From positions 1 through 64,000 of the forward strand of contig NZ_LYMM01000051.1 in the NCBI RefSeq assembly GCF_002896965.1: a stretch of 64,000 nt of DNA. Direction: 5' to 3'. Below the pieces are notes generated by a model. That model ran no database searches and was not told where the DNA came from. It saw only the letters and a program-made list of their open reading frames with translations. Each line of letters starts with the position of its first letter. Position 1 is the stretch's first letter. The position numbers were made by a program, and so were the translations under genes. This DNA is from Novosphingobium guangzhouense (GTDB taxonomy: Bacteria > Pseudomonadota > Alphaproteobacteria > Sphingomonadales > Sphingomonadaceae). This document shows positions 7,591-17,358 of the stretch, one piece after another.

Positions 7591-10428
7591 ATGCGCGGGG
7601 TAATGAACCACAGGAGCGGAAGGCCGACGATGATGGCGGCGGCTCTCCTGGCAACCACGGGAATGGCCGTGACCGCAACGGCCATTCCTGCATCCGCGCA
7701 GAGCACGCAGACGGGCACCTTCGACATACCCGCGCAACCATTGCTCGACGCGATCGTCGTATTCAATCGACAGTCAGGTATTCAGATCACGGCTCGGGGC
7801 GGAATCGGTGCCGGCCGTTATTCGAAGGCGGCCAAAGGCAAACTGACACCAGGCCAGGCGCTGGATAACATGCTGGAAGGCACCAACCTGCGCTGGCGCT
7901 GGATCGACAGCCGGACAGTGGCTTTGGAAGCCGTGCCCGATGAACAGGCAGATTCAAGGCCGCTTCTCACCTATGCGGCACACCCTGCGCGGGAAGTCGC
8001 GGACACTTCGGCGCAGGTTCTGCCTGAAGTGGTCGCTGACGGTGAACAAGCGGAAACCTACAGTATGGGCGCCGGCGCCGACTTCGGCGAAAGCACCATC
8101 AGCGAAGCGGATATCCAGGCGCGTTCGGCGGGATCGGGCGACGCGAACCAGTTGCTCAAGATCCTGCCGAGCGTCCAGTTCATGAACGATGAAGGCCTGG
8201 CCACGCGCGAGGACATCATGGACCTGCGGCCGGCGGATATTTCCATCTCGGGCGGGCGCTATTACGATAACCTCGTCACGCTGGACGGGATCGACGTCAA
8301 TTCACGGATGGACACTACCCAGTCCGTAACCACCAGCACTTACGAACTGATGAGCGCCAGCCCGCAGTCGATCTGAGTCGATACCAACCTGATCGGCGAG
8401 ATGACGGTGCGGGATTCCAACGTCTCGGCACAATACGGCCGCTTCACGGGTGGCGTGCTCGATGTGAAGACCCGTGCGCCGAAGCGGGCATGGGGGCTGA
8501 CGAGTTCGGTATCCTACACCTCTGACGCGCTGACGCATTTCCGCATCTCCGACAAGTCGCGCGCAGCGCTGGAAGACGAGGACATGCCGGAAAAGCCCGC
8601 GTTCGAGAAATGGCGCTACGGCGTCACCCTCGACGTTCCGGTGTCCGGGGACGTGGGGCTTCTGCTTGCCTACAACCGTTCACGCGCCGATGTGACCTAT
8701 CAGCGCTCGGCAGCCTATGGCAGCACCAAGTTCGGCCAGACCAGCAAGAGCGACAACTTCCTGGCCAAGTTCGATGCCGATCTGGCGGACGACCTCAAGC
8801 TGACCGGCCAATTCGCCTATTCCCCCTACAGCAGCGAATATGCCGACGCGGGCGCGGTGGAGAACACCATCACATCCAAGGGCGGAGGGATCACCAGCAA
8901 GCTGGAACTGGCCCACTCCGGTGAAAACGAGTGGACGATAACCGGCATCTTCTCGCACAGCGATACCGGCCGGGAAGCCGAATCGAACCGCTACACACTG
9001 CCGTCGTGGACAAGCAATGGCAGCGTCTGCTCGTCCACCAATTGCCTTATCGGCGGCTTCGGTGATCTGGACCAGACGCAGGATACTTTCGGGCTTTCGG
9101 GCAAGTGGTCACGCGATCTGGGGCCGGGCAGGATTTCAGCGGGCATCGACTACCAGCACATCGACGCCATGCGTCGGCGGCCGGAGGACAACTGGTTCTA
9201 CAACGGCAGCACTGCGCAGACCCTGTCCAGCACCATCGTATGCGCCGATGGCGACAGCATGACCTGTGTGACCGGCGACTATGCGCTGACACAGGGGCAG
9301 CTCTATGCCGCCTATACCGCGCGCGTCCGCCTGGACAGCGTGGCGGGGTGGGGCGAATATTCGGTGAGTATCGGCCGCGTCTCGGTCCGTGCCGGCATGC
9401 GCTACGATTACGAAAGCTACCTTGGCAACCACACGTTCGCGCCGCGCCTTTCCGCGACCTATGACCTGCCGTGGAGCGACTGGAGCATCTCGCTGGGGGC
9501 GAACCGCTATTACGGCCGATCGATGCTGGCCTATGCCCTGCGTGACCAGTACCCGGACAACTACAGCTACAAACGCGCCGCCACCGTCAGCGGGGGCAGC
9601 AACGTCTATTCGGACGACGGCTGGTACATGTCCGCGACCAGCCATTCGCTGAGCTATTCAAGCGGCGGCGGGTCGAAAACGCCCTATTCGGACGAGCTTT
9701 CCGCCGCCCTGTCCGGCAGGGTGTTGGGCGGTATGCTGCGCGTGAAGGGCATCTACCGCGAAGGCAACAACGAATTCACCCGTTCCGTATCCGAGAAGGT
9801 GACCAAGACCCTCGATAACGGCGGGACCTCCACATACACAAATTATGTCATGACCAATGACGGATACAGCAAGTACAAGGGCGGCTCCATCGAGTGGACG
9901 CGGACCTTCGGCAAGCACGCGATCGCGCTGAACGCCAACTATTCGAAAACATCTTCCACCAACTGGGATTATTTCGACGGCGTCGACGACATCACCGAAG
10001 GCACTATGGTGGCGTTCAACGGCCAGATCATGTCCGTTGCCGACGTCGAGCAGATGAACCAGCGCGCCAACATGGCATCGCCGCTGATCATCAACGCCAG
10101 CTGGACCGGGCGCTGGCTGGATGACCGCCTGACCACCAACGTCAATCTACGCTACCGCAACGGCTACAAGCGCATTGAGGACACCGAACAGAGCACCACG
10201 ATCGAGGGCACCACTTACGATCTCTACGATTACGTGACGTACGCGGATTCGATCGACGTCAACCTCAACGCCCGGTTCGAAGTGCTGCGCACCGCGCTGG
10301 GTGGCCTGACGCTTGAAACGCGGGTGGCCAATCTGCTGGACCGCATCCCTTCGCCCAACAGCACCGCGACCTCGCAGCCCTGGCAGTTCGGTCGCTCGTT
10401 CTGGGTCGGGGCTACGTACCGCTATTGA
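7591..10428 (+). pseudogene. FecA-like TonB-dependent transducer interrupted by an in-frame TGA
   Basis: Start ATG with GAAGGAG nine bases upstream. A signal peptide ends near ASAQ, then an STN domain (FDIPAQPLLDAIVVFNRQSG), plug domain and 22-strand-type barrel ending in a WVGATYRY-like C-terminus. An in-frame TGA at 8374-8376 splits it into a 261-codon N-terminal piece and a long barrel piece. The frame is the same on both sides and homology-like sequence resumes at once (PQSI, stop, VDTNLIGEMTV). Related plugs have tryptophan at this place (SIWVD), so a single TGG-to-TGA change explains it. Apart from that codon the gene is intact, with no frameshift. The ATG of the next gene overlaps its stop. 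Confidence 0.85.
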
Positions 10429-11534
10429 TGCTCATGCCTGTCGGAAAAGTCCTGTGCCGCCTTCTGGCAGGCGCAGCACTGTGCATCGTCGCGGTGAAAG
10501 CGTCGGGCAAGGGCGAGCCTGCCGCCGTCGAGAACATGCCCTCGACGGCGCAGTTGCGCCATCTCTATGCTGGGCTGCCCGAAACGTGGCCGCGCCCGCA
10601 ATTGAAGGAGGGCGCGCATTTCACCGAGTTCGCACCGCTGTCGCCCCTGCCTGCCCCCACGGCGCAGGAGAAGGCTCTGGCCGCGATCGGAAAGCGCCTG
10701 TTCGACGACCCGGCGCTTTCCGGCAGCGGCCAGATCGCCTGCTCGTCCTGCCACGCCGCCGAACTGGGGCTGGGCGATGGCCTGCGCACCGCGTTCGGAG
10801 ACGGCCGCCAGCGCGGACGCCGCAATGCCATGTCGCTCTACACCGCCGCATGGATGACCCCTTTGTTCTGGGACGGCCGCGCTGCCAGCCTTGAAGAGCA
10901 GGCGCTTGGCCCCATCACCGATCACAAGGAGATGGCCGGTGACCCGAAGGCCGTGGCCGCCCGCATCCGCCGCGATGCCGGATATCGCGCCGCCTTCGCG
11001 GCCATCGACGGGCCGGGCGCGGTCACGATGGTCGATCTCACTCGCGCGCTTGCCGCATACGAGCGGACGCTGGCTCCGCCGCGCTCGCGCTGGACCAGGG
11101 TGTTCTCCGCAGGAGGTCAGATCCTGAACGACGAGGAACTGGCCGGGCTGCACCTGTTCCGCACCAAAGCGGGCTGCGTATCCTGCCACAATGGCCCGCT
11201 GCTGTCCGACCAGCGCTTCCACAACCTTGGCATCAGCTACTACGGCCGCCCTTTCGAGGATCTGGGCCGGTACGATGTGACCGGCGACAGCGCCGACGTC
11301 GGGCGGTTCCGGACCCCCTCGCTGCTCGGGATCGGACGCACCGCGCCTTACATGCACAATGGCCTGTTCCCGGCGCTGGAGGATGTGCTCGCGCTCTACA
11401 ACGCTGGTGGCGGCAAGGATCGCAACCGGCCCAGCGGCAAGGCGCCCCCGCCGACGCATGACCCGCTGCTGGCACCGCTTGGCCTGACGCCGCAAGAGCG
11501 CACCGCGCTCGTCGCTTTCCTGAAGGTGTTGTGA
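10428..11534 (+). CDS. Di-haem cytochrome c peroxidase / MauG-like protein
   Basis: 368 residues; the ATG overlaps the receptor stop (TGATG). An N-terminal hydrophobic segment (about 8-24) should export it. Two c-type haem motifs are present, CSSCH (105-109) and CVSCH (250-254), with the conserved FWDGRA region (148-152) and the C-terminal FRTPSLLGIGRTAPYMHNG block. These are the features of bacterial cytochrome c peroxidases and MauG-type enzymes. The first reduce hydrogen peroxide; the second oxidise amino-acid side chains of a partner protein. Location between a TonB receptor and a TonB gene fits a role in processing an imported or receptor-associated substrate. Sequence alone does not separate the two activities. 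Confidence 0.85.
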   Translation: MLMPVGKVLCRLLAGAALCIVAVKASGKGEPAAVENMPSTAQLRHLYAGLPETWPRPQLKEGAHFTEFAPLSPLPAPTAQEKALAAIGKRLFDDPALSGSGQIACSSCHAAELGLGDGLRTAFGDGRQRGRRNAMSLYTAAWMTPLFWDGRAASLEEQALGPITDHKEMAGDPKAVAARIRRDAGYRAAFAAIDGPGAVTMVDLTRALAAYERTLAPPRSRWTRVFSAGGQILNDEELAGLHLFRTKAGCVSCHNGPLLSDQRFHNLGISYYGRPFEDLGRYDVTGDSADVGRFRTPSLLGIGRTAPYMHNGLFPALEDVLALYNAGGGKDRNRPSGKAPPPTHDPLLAPLGLTPQERTALVAFLKVL

Positions 11535-11536
11535 CC

Positions 11537-12292
11537 ATGCCGGCACAGTTGAAATCCGCCGTTCTTGCTGCGGGCGTCCATGGTGTCGCGCTCTTGCTGG
11601 CGTGGGCAGGCTGGCGCAGCGCGCCACCCCTCCCACCGGCTACCGAGCGAGGACTGCAGGTGACGACGATGGCGCTCAGCGCCGCGAAGGCGGAAGAGCA
11701 ACGGTCCCGGCCCCGGACCAGGCCTGTGGAACCGGCGAAGTCACCCGCCACCGAGGCCACCCCACAGGCTCGGCCGATGCCCGCCAGTCCATCGCCACAG
11801 CCCTTGCGGATCGCCCTTTCGGAGCGGGAACAGGCAAGTGCCGTGAAGATCGCCGCCGCCCCGCCGCCGCCTCCCGGCAAGGCGGGCAGCGCCGAAGGTG
11901 CGGCGGGCGATCCCTCCGCGAGCACGGCCCCTGCAGAAACCCAGACAGCAACATCCACCCCCTCTCCCGCCGGGCAGGCCGCGCCCGCACGGTCGGTGAA
12001 GGGTGCGGACACTTACGCCCTTCGCGTATTCCGGCATATCCGCGCGGCCAAGCAGTTCCCCGCCCATCTTGCCCGCACGGGCGTGCAGGGCCGGGTGCTG
12101 GTTCGCTTCGACATCACGTCCGCCGGCGATGCCACCGGCGTCGGCATCGCGCGCAGCAGCGGCGTGGCGGTGCTTGATGCGCTGGCGCTGGAGCAGATCC
12201 GCGCCGCCGTGCCTTACCCCCGGCCACCCCGCCAGCTTGAGGCCGTCCACCTCCATTTCATCGTGCCCATGACCTATCGCCCCGCTTCCTGA
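11537..12292 (+). CDS. tonB: Energy transducer TonB
   Basis: 251 residues. An ATG at 11537 is chosen; a GTG at 11531, overlapping the peroxidase stop, is possible. One N-terminal membrane span (about residues 8-25) is followed by a proline/alanine/charged periplasmic linker and a TonB C-terminal domain (about 165-251) with FPAHLARTGVQGRVLVRFDI and a terminal HFIVPMTYR. It connects ExbB/ExbD proton energy to outer-membrane receptors. No exbB or exbD is in the window. As a TonB dedicated to one receptor cluster it may serve the adjacent transducer; it is the only tonB seen beside five receptor genes. Confidence 0.85.
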   Translation: MPAQLKSAVLAAGVHGVALLLAWAGWRSAPPLPPATERGLQVTTMALSAAKAEEQRSRPRTRPVEPAKSPATEATPQARPMPASPSPQPLRIALSEREQASAVKIAAAPPPPPGKAGSAEGAAGDPSASTAPAETQTATSTPSPAGQAAPARSVKGADTYALRVFRHIRAAKQFPAHLARTGVQGRVLVRFDITSAGDATGVGIARSSGVAVLDALALEQIRAAVPYPRPPRQLEAVHLHFIVPMTYRPAS

Positions 12293-12377
12293 GCGACGGT
12301 GAAAGCACATTGCAACGAAGGGCACCCACCACCGCCCTTCGCCTCCCATAAAAAGAGCCGGAGCCCCGCGCTATACC

Positions 12378-15227
12378 ATGAAGACCTGCCTGACTGCCCT
12401 CGCCCTGATCCTTGCCGCAACGCCGCTGGCCGCGCAGGACAATCCGCGCCCCGACAACCTGTCCTGGGCCTTCGAAACCAGCGACGTGCCGGTGGACCGT
12501 GGTTTCCGCTTCGGCCGCCTGTCCAACGGCATGCGCTACGTGATCCGCCATAATGCAACGCCCGCCGGCACGGCCATCGTGCGCATGGACGTGAAGGCAG
12601 GCTCGCTGGACGAAGGCCCTGCCGAGCGCGGCTTCGCGCATTTCCTGGAACATATGGCCTTCAATGGATCGCGCAATGTTCCCGAGGGCGAGATGGTCCC
12701 TTTGCTCGAACGCGAGGGGCTGGCGTTTGGAGCGGACACCAATGCCTCCACGACTTTCGGCCGGACGCTCTACAAGCTGGACCTGCCGCGCGCAGATGCG
12801 AAGCTGCTGGGCACTGCCCTGATGTTGATGCGCGAGACTGCCGGCAACCTCACCCTCACGCCTGAAGCCGTGGCGCGCGAACGCGGCGTGGTCATGGCCG
12901 AGATGCGCGACCGCAATTCCTACGGCCTTCGCAACACGACTGACAGCATGGATTTCTTCTATCCGGGCTCTCTCTATACGCAGCGCCTGCCGATCGGCAC
13001 CACCGAGACGCTGAACGCCGCCACCGCTGCATCCTTGCGCGCCTTTTACGAGCGCGAATACGTGCCCGCCCATGTGACGCTAGTGGTGGTCGGCGATATC
13101 GACGTCGATGCGGTGGAGGCCGACATTCGGCGCCGCTTCGGAGATTGGCAAGCGCACGCTTTCGAGGCCCAGCCCGACGCCGGACCGATCAATCTGGCCG
13201 ACCGGGACCGTATCCGCATCTACACCGACCCTGCCCTGTCGGAACGCGTCACCCTGCGACGCCACGGCGCCTACATCGATGCGCCCGATACGCTGGCGAA
13301 CCGCGAACAGGCTACGCTGCGCGCGGTTGGCTATGCCATCGTCAACCGCCGTCTCGGCCGCCTTGCCCGCAGTGCCACCCCGCCTTTTCGCAGCGCCGGA
13401 TTTGGTACCGGCGACCTGTTCGAGACGGCCCGCTCGACCGCGCTTTCGGTGAGCACCGTCGATGGCGGGTGGCGCGTCGGCCTGCTTGCCGCCAGGGCGG
13501 AGTACCGACGCGCCCTGCTGCACGGCTTCACGGTTGACGAAGTGGCGGAGCAGGTAGCGCGGCTGCGCACGACGGCCCGGAACGCGGCCGCGTCAGCCGA
13601 TACCCGCAGCAACGGCGCGCTGGCGCAGCAGGCGCTGGCGCTTGTCGAAGGCCGGGTCGTTCCCACCGCGCCGCAATCCGCGCTGGAGCGCTTCGAGGCT
13701 TTCGCACCCGGCATCACACCTGCCGCCGTCCTCGACGCCATGCGGGAAGAAGCCGTGCCGCTGGGGCAGCCGCTTATCCGCTTCGAAGGGCGCAAGGCGC
13801 CCGAAGGCGGCGAGCAGGCGCTGCGCGCGGCATGGGCGCAGGTAGAGGACAGCAAGGTTGCCAGCCGCACCGAGGCCAGGGCGAAGCCGTTCGCCTACAC
13901 CGCGTTCGGCACCCCCGGACGGGTGGTGAGCGATGCGAAAGGGCCGCTGGATATCCGCCAGATCCGTTTCGAAAACGGCGTCATGCTCAACCTGCGCCGC
14001 ACCGATCTGGAAAAGGAGCGCGTCCGTGTCAGCCTTGCCATCGACGGCGGCGACCGACTGAACACTTTGAAAAACCCCCGCGCCACACGACTGGTAGCCA
14101 ACCTTGCCGATGGTGGACTTGGCCGCCATAGCGTGGATGAACTCCAGACCATCCTTGCCGGGCGCAGCGTCGGCGCAGGGTTGGCAAGCGGACCGGTCGC
14201 CTTCAACGCCGGAGCCGCGACCACGCCGCGCGATCTTCAGTTGCAGCTGGAACTGCTTGCCGCGCTGATCACCGATCCGGGTTATCGCCCCGAAGGCGAA
14301 GTGCGCTATCGCCAGGCCATCGACGCCACTTTCGCGAAACTTGACGCAACGCCCAAGTCCGCGCTGCAGGCCCGCTTCGGCGGGTTCACCAGTGGCGATG
14401 ACCCGCGTTTCACCCTTGGCACCGCCGATGACTATCGTGCCTTGTCCTATGCCCGCCTGAAGGGCGATATCGAAGAGCGCCTGGCCCATGGCGCAATCGA
14501 GATCGGGCTGGTCGGCGATTTCGAAGAAGAAGCCGCGATCGCCCTCGTCGCCCGCACGTTCGGTGCCCTGCCCCGGCGCGATGCGGTGTTCGGCGTGCAG
14601 GATCAGCAATCCCCGCGCGTCTTCCCCAGCGGGCCGGCCGGGCAGGTGACCCGCCACGTCGTCCACCACCAGGGGCCCACCGATCAAGCGATCGTGCGCA
14701 TGTTGTGGCCCACTCGCGACGACGAAGACCCGCTGGAAGTCGCGCGACTGGAACTGCTTCACGAAGTCATGGATATCGCGCTGATCGAACAACTGCGCGA
14801 GGCGCTGGGCAAGGCCTATTCGCCCGGTTCCAGCAGTTCGATGTCTCATATCTGGAAAGGTTACGGTTATTTCCAGGTCAATGCTTCGGTTGAGCCTGCC
14901 GAGATCGATGAAACCCGTGACACCATCCGCAACGTCATCGCCAGCCTGCAAGCAGCGCCTGTCAGCGAAGACACCCTGCTGCGTGCCCGCGCACCGATGC
15001 TTGAACGCCTGCGTAATGCGTTGAAGAGCAATGGTGGGTGGATGGGACTTGCAGCGCGCGCTCAGTCCGAACCCGATCGCATCGTTCGCTTCCAGAATGC
15101 GGAGGCCGTGTTACGCTCCATCACCGCCAACGACATACAGGAGATGGCGCGCCATTACCTCGACGTGAATGGGGGCATGGAAATCCTTGTGCTTCCTGCG
15201 AGTCAGGCGAGTACGCACGGAGCTTGA
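12378..15227 (+). CDS. Exported M16-family zinc protease (two-domain, FusC/pitrilysin-like)
   Basis: 949 residues with a signal peptide (MKTCLTALALILAATPLAAQ). The inverted zinc motif HFLEH is at 88-92, with the distal glutamate near 168 (RERGVV). Two M16 halves are present; the second, non-catalytic half runs through the C-terminal 450 residues and keeps the usual LREALGKAYSPGSSSS block. M16 enzymes close around and cut peptides or small unfolded proteins. Periplasmic location plus neighbours TonB and a TonB receptor recall FusC, which digests imported ferredoxin. It lies 85 bases after tonB with no clear terminator, so co-transcription is likely. Confidence 0.85.
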   Translation: MKTCLTALALILAATPLAAQDNPRPDNLSWAFETSDVPVDRGFRFGRLSNGMRYVIRHNATPAGTAIVRMDVKAGSLDEGPAERGFAHFLEHMAFNGSRNVPEGEMVPLLEREGLAFGADTNASTTFGRTLYKLDLPRADAKLLGTALMLMRETAGNLTLTPEAVARERGVVMAEMRDRNSYGLRNTTDSMDFFYPGSLYTQRLPIGTTETLNAATAASLRAFYEREYVPAHVTLVVVGDIDVDAVEADIRRRFGDWQAHAFEAQPDAGPINLADRDRIRIYTDPALSERVTLRRHGAYIDAPDTLANREQATLRAVGYAIVNRRLGRLARSATPPFRSAGFGTGDLFETARSTALSVSTVDGGWRVGLLAARAEYRRALLHGFTVDEVAEQVARLRTTARNAAASADTRSNGALAQQALALVEGRVVPTAPQSALERFEAFAPGITPAAVLDAMREEAVPLGQPLIRFEGRKAPEGGEQALRAAWAQVEDSKVASRTEARAKPFAYTAFGTPGRVVSDAKGPLDIRQIRFENGVMLNLRRTDLEKERVRVSLAIDGGDRLNTLKNPRATRLVANLADGGLGRHSVDELQTILAGRSVGAGLASGPVAFNAGAATTPRDLQLQLELLAALITDPGYRPEGEVRYRQAIDATFAKLDATPKSALQARFGGFTSGDDPRFTLGTADDYRALSYARLKGDIEERLAHGAIEIGLVGDFEEEAAIALVARTFGALPRRDAVFGVQDQQSPRVFPSGPAGQVTRHVVHHQGPTDQAIVRMLWPTRDDEDPLEVARLELLHEVMDIALIEQLREALGKAYSPGSSSSMSHIWKGYGYFQVNASVEPAEIDETRDTIRNVIASLQAAPVSEDTLLRARAPMLERLRNALKSNGGWMGLAARAQSEPDRIVRFQNAEAVLRSITANDIQEMARHYLDVNGGMEILVLPASQASTHGA

Positions 15228-15269
15228 GTGCGCCTGACAGTTTTCTGCATGAAAATGGCAGTTTGGAAG

Positions 15270-15318
15270 TAGGCGAGCGCGGCGGGTCTTTTGCTCAAAG
15301 ACCCGCCGCGCTCGCCTA
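15270..15318. terminator. Perfect 22-bp hairpin between convergent genes
   Basis: Arms 15270-15291 and 15297-15318 are fully complementary around a five-base loop. There is no long T-run afterwards, but TCTTT and AAAGA sit at the loop ends. Position between the M16 protease (plus) and hslU (minus) suggests a two-way terminator. Confidence 0.65.
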
Positions 15319-15423
15319 ACAGCGATGTTCCGGCCGCCCGCATTCTGCCGATGAGCAACCGGGAATGGCAGCTATCGGGCCGCTTCCTGCCGTGTTGAGT
15401 TTCGCGATAGAAGCTGGGTGCCC

Positions 15424-16722
15424 TCAGAGGATATACTTCGAAAGGTCCGCATTCCCCGCAAGACCTTCCAGCTTTTCACGCACATAGGACTGGTCGATCG
15501 TCACCGTTTCGCCCTTGCGATCCTCCGCTTCAAAGCTCAGCTCTTCCAGCAGCTTTTCCATCACCGTCTGCAGACGGCGAGCGCCGATGTTCTCGACGCT
15601 TTCGTTCACCTGAGCGGCGATCTTCGCGATCTCGCCGATGGCGTCTACCGTCACTTCGACCGTCACCTCTTCCGTGCCGAGCAGCGCCTTGTACTGCGCG
15701 ATGAGGTTGGCCCGCGTCTCCGACAGGATACGCACGAAGTCCTCCTCGGTCAGCGCCTTCAGTTCGACGCGGATCGGCAGGCGGCCCTGCAACTCGGGCA
15801 ACATGTCGCTGGGCTTGGCGACGTGGAAGGCGCCGCTGGCAATGAACAGGACGTGGTCGGTCTTCATCGGGCCGTACTTGGTGGCGACCGTCGTGCCCTC
15901 GATCAACGGGAGCAGATCGCGCTGCACTCCTTCGCGGGAAACCGAGCCCCCGCGCACGTCCGACACTGCGATCTTGTCGATCTCGTCGAGGAAGACGATG
16001 CCGTTGTGCTCCGCATTGGCAAGCGCAACGCGAGCGACGTCATCCTGATCGAGCCGCTTTTCCGACTCTTCATCGACCAGCTTGTCCCAGGCGTCAGGCA
16101 CCTTCATCTTGCGGCGCTTCATGCGGCCACCGCCCAGCTTGCCCATGATGTCGCCAAGGTTGATCATGCCTACGGAACCGCCCATGCCGGGAATCTCCAT
16201 CGGCCCGGCAGGGCTGTCCTCGACCTCGATTTCCACCTCGGTTTCGTTCATCGCGTTTTCGGTGATGCGCTGGTGGAACGCCGCGCGGGTCGCTTCCGAA
16301 GCACCTTCGCCGACAAGTGCGTTGAGCAACCTGTCCATCGCCGCCTTGCTGGCCGCCTCGCGCACGGATTCGCGGCGGCGCTCCTTCTCGATGCGGATCG
16401 CTTCCTCGACGAGATCGCGGGCGATCTGCTCCACGTCCCGGCCGACATAGCCGACCTCGGTGAACTTGGTCGCCTCCACCTTCACGAAGGGCGCATCCGC
16501 GAGCTTCGCCAGCCGGCGACTGATCTCGGTCTTGCCGCAGCCCGTCGGCCCGATCATCAGGATGTTCTTGGGCGTCACCTCATCGCGCAGATCGGCGCCG
16601 AGACGCTGGCGGCGCCAGCGATTGCGCAGGGCCACTGCAACGGCCTTCTTGGCCTCGGTCTGGCCGACGATGTGCGCGTCAAGCGCGGCGACGATCGCCT
16701 TGGGCGTAAGATTGTCGTTCAT
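15424..16722 (-). CDS. hslU: HslU, ATPase subunit of the HslVU protease
   Basis: 432 residues, near the usual length. N-terminal LTPKAIVAALDAHIVGQTEAKKAVAVALRNRW, Walker A GPTGCGKT (about 54-61), the inserted I-domain rich in charged residues (about 110-230), Walker B (FLDEIDKI), and the C-terminal GARRLQTVMEKLLEEL and final DLSKYIL are all present; the last residues are those that insert into HslV to activate it. HslU unfolds substrates and threads them into HslV. It follows hslV after 13 bases and is probably co-transcribed from the heat-shock promoter upstream of hslV. Confidence 0.97.
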   Translation of the reverse strand: MNDNLTPKAIVAALDAHIVGQTEAKKAVAVALRNRWRRQRLGADLRDEVTPKNILMIGPTGCGKTEISRRLAKLADAPFVKVEATKFTEVGYVGRDVEQIARDLVEEAIRIEKERRRESVREAASKAAMDRLLNALVGEGASEATRAAFHQRITENAMNETEVEIEVEDSPAGPMEIPGMGGSVGMINLGDIMGKLGGGRMKRRKMKVPDAWDKLVDEESEKRLDQDDVARVALANAEHNGIVFLDEIDKIAVSDVRGGSVSREGVQRDLLPLIEGTTVATKYGPMKTDHVLFIASGAFHVAKPSDMLPELQGRLPIRVELKALTEEDFVRILSETRANLIAQYKALLGTEEVTVEVTVDAIGEIAKIAAQVNESVENIGARRLQTVMEKLLEELSFEAEDRKGETVTIDQSYVREKLEGLAGNADLSKYIL

Positions 16723-16735
16723 GTGTTTTCCCGGT

Positions 16736-17314
16736 TCAGACGGTCTCGACCGTCACGCGGTCATTGGTGAAGACGCAGATATCGGCAGCAACCTGCATGG
16801 CCTTGCGCGCGATGGTTTCGGCATCACCTTCATAGGCGTCGATGGCACGGGCAGCCGCCAGCGCATAATTACCGCCCGAGCCGATCGCGGTGATCTGGCT
16901 ATCGCCGCCTGCAGCGCCCTCGGGCTCCAGAACGTCGCCATTGCCGGTAAGGACCAGCAGCGTTTCGGCATCGGCAACGATCATCAGCGCTTCGAGATTG
17001 CGCAGGTACTTGTCGGTACGCCAGTCCTTGGCGAGCTCGACAGCCGCGCGCATCAGCTGGCCGCGATATTGCTCCAGCTTGCGCTCAAGACGCTCGAAAA
17101 GGGTGAAGGCATCAGCCGTGGCACCAGCGAAACCGGCAATCACCTTGCCGCCTTCCCCGATGCGCCTGACCTTGCGGGCGTTCGGCTTCATCACCGTGTT
17201 GCCCATGGAAACCTGGCCATCACCGGCGATGACGGTCTTGCCGCCCTTCCTTACGCCGATGATGGTCGTTCCGTGCCACTGAATGAGGCCGTGGCTCGCC
17301 CCGTCGTTGTTCAT
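16736..17314 (-). CDS. hslV: HslV, peptidase subunit of the HslVU protease
   Basis: 192 residues. The catalytic threonine is the first T of TTIIGVRKGGKTVIAGDGQVS, preceded by a short propeptide ending WHG that would be removed; this extension is typical of alphaproteobacterial HslV. The FAGATADAF and GSGGNYALAAARA blocks are conserved. HslV forms the two-ring proteolytic chamber for HslU. The start codon lies only nine bases after the -10 of a heat-shock-type promoter, which implies a very short or absent leader. Confidence 0.97.
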   Translation of the reverse strand: MNNDGASHGLIQWHGTTIIGVRKGGKTVIAGDGQVSMGNTVMKPNARKVRRIGEGGKVIAGFAGATADAFTLFERLERKLEQYRGQLMRAAVELAKDWRTDKYLRNLEALMIVADAETLLVLTGNGDVLEPEGAAGGDSQITAIGSGGNYALAAARAIDAYEGDAETIARKAMQVAADICVFTNDRVTVETV

Positions 17315-17323
17315 GAGCGCGGA

Positions 17324-17350
17324 TATATGCCGCGCTCCGGCCGGTTCAAG
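17324..17350 (-). promoter_or_regulatory. Heat-shock (RpoH) promoter of hslVU
   Basis: On the minus strand CTTGAA (17350-17345) is followed after exactly 15 bases by CATATA (17329-17324). Core elements and spacing match the classical sigma-32 promoter pattern, for example that of groE. The position directly before hslV fits its known heat-shock control. Confidence 0.7.
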
Positions 17351-17358
17351 TCAGGAGA

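Noticed and set aside
8374..8376. TGA as a programmed selenocysteine codon
   Set aside because: The expected residue is tryptophan in a receptor plug, no SECIS-like stem is evident after the codon, and no Sec genes are in the window.
13593..14951. Minus-strand frame opposite the M16 protease
   Set aside because: No domain; the plus-strand M16 gene is complete here.
15418..16770. Plus-strand frame opposite hslU
   Set aside because: hslU is unmistakable on the minus strand; the opposite frame is low-complexity.
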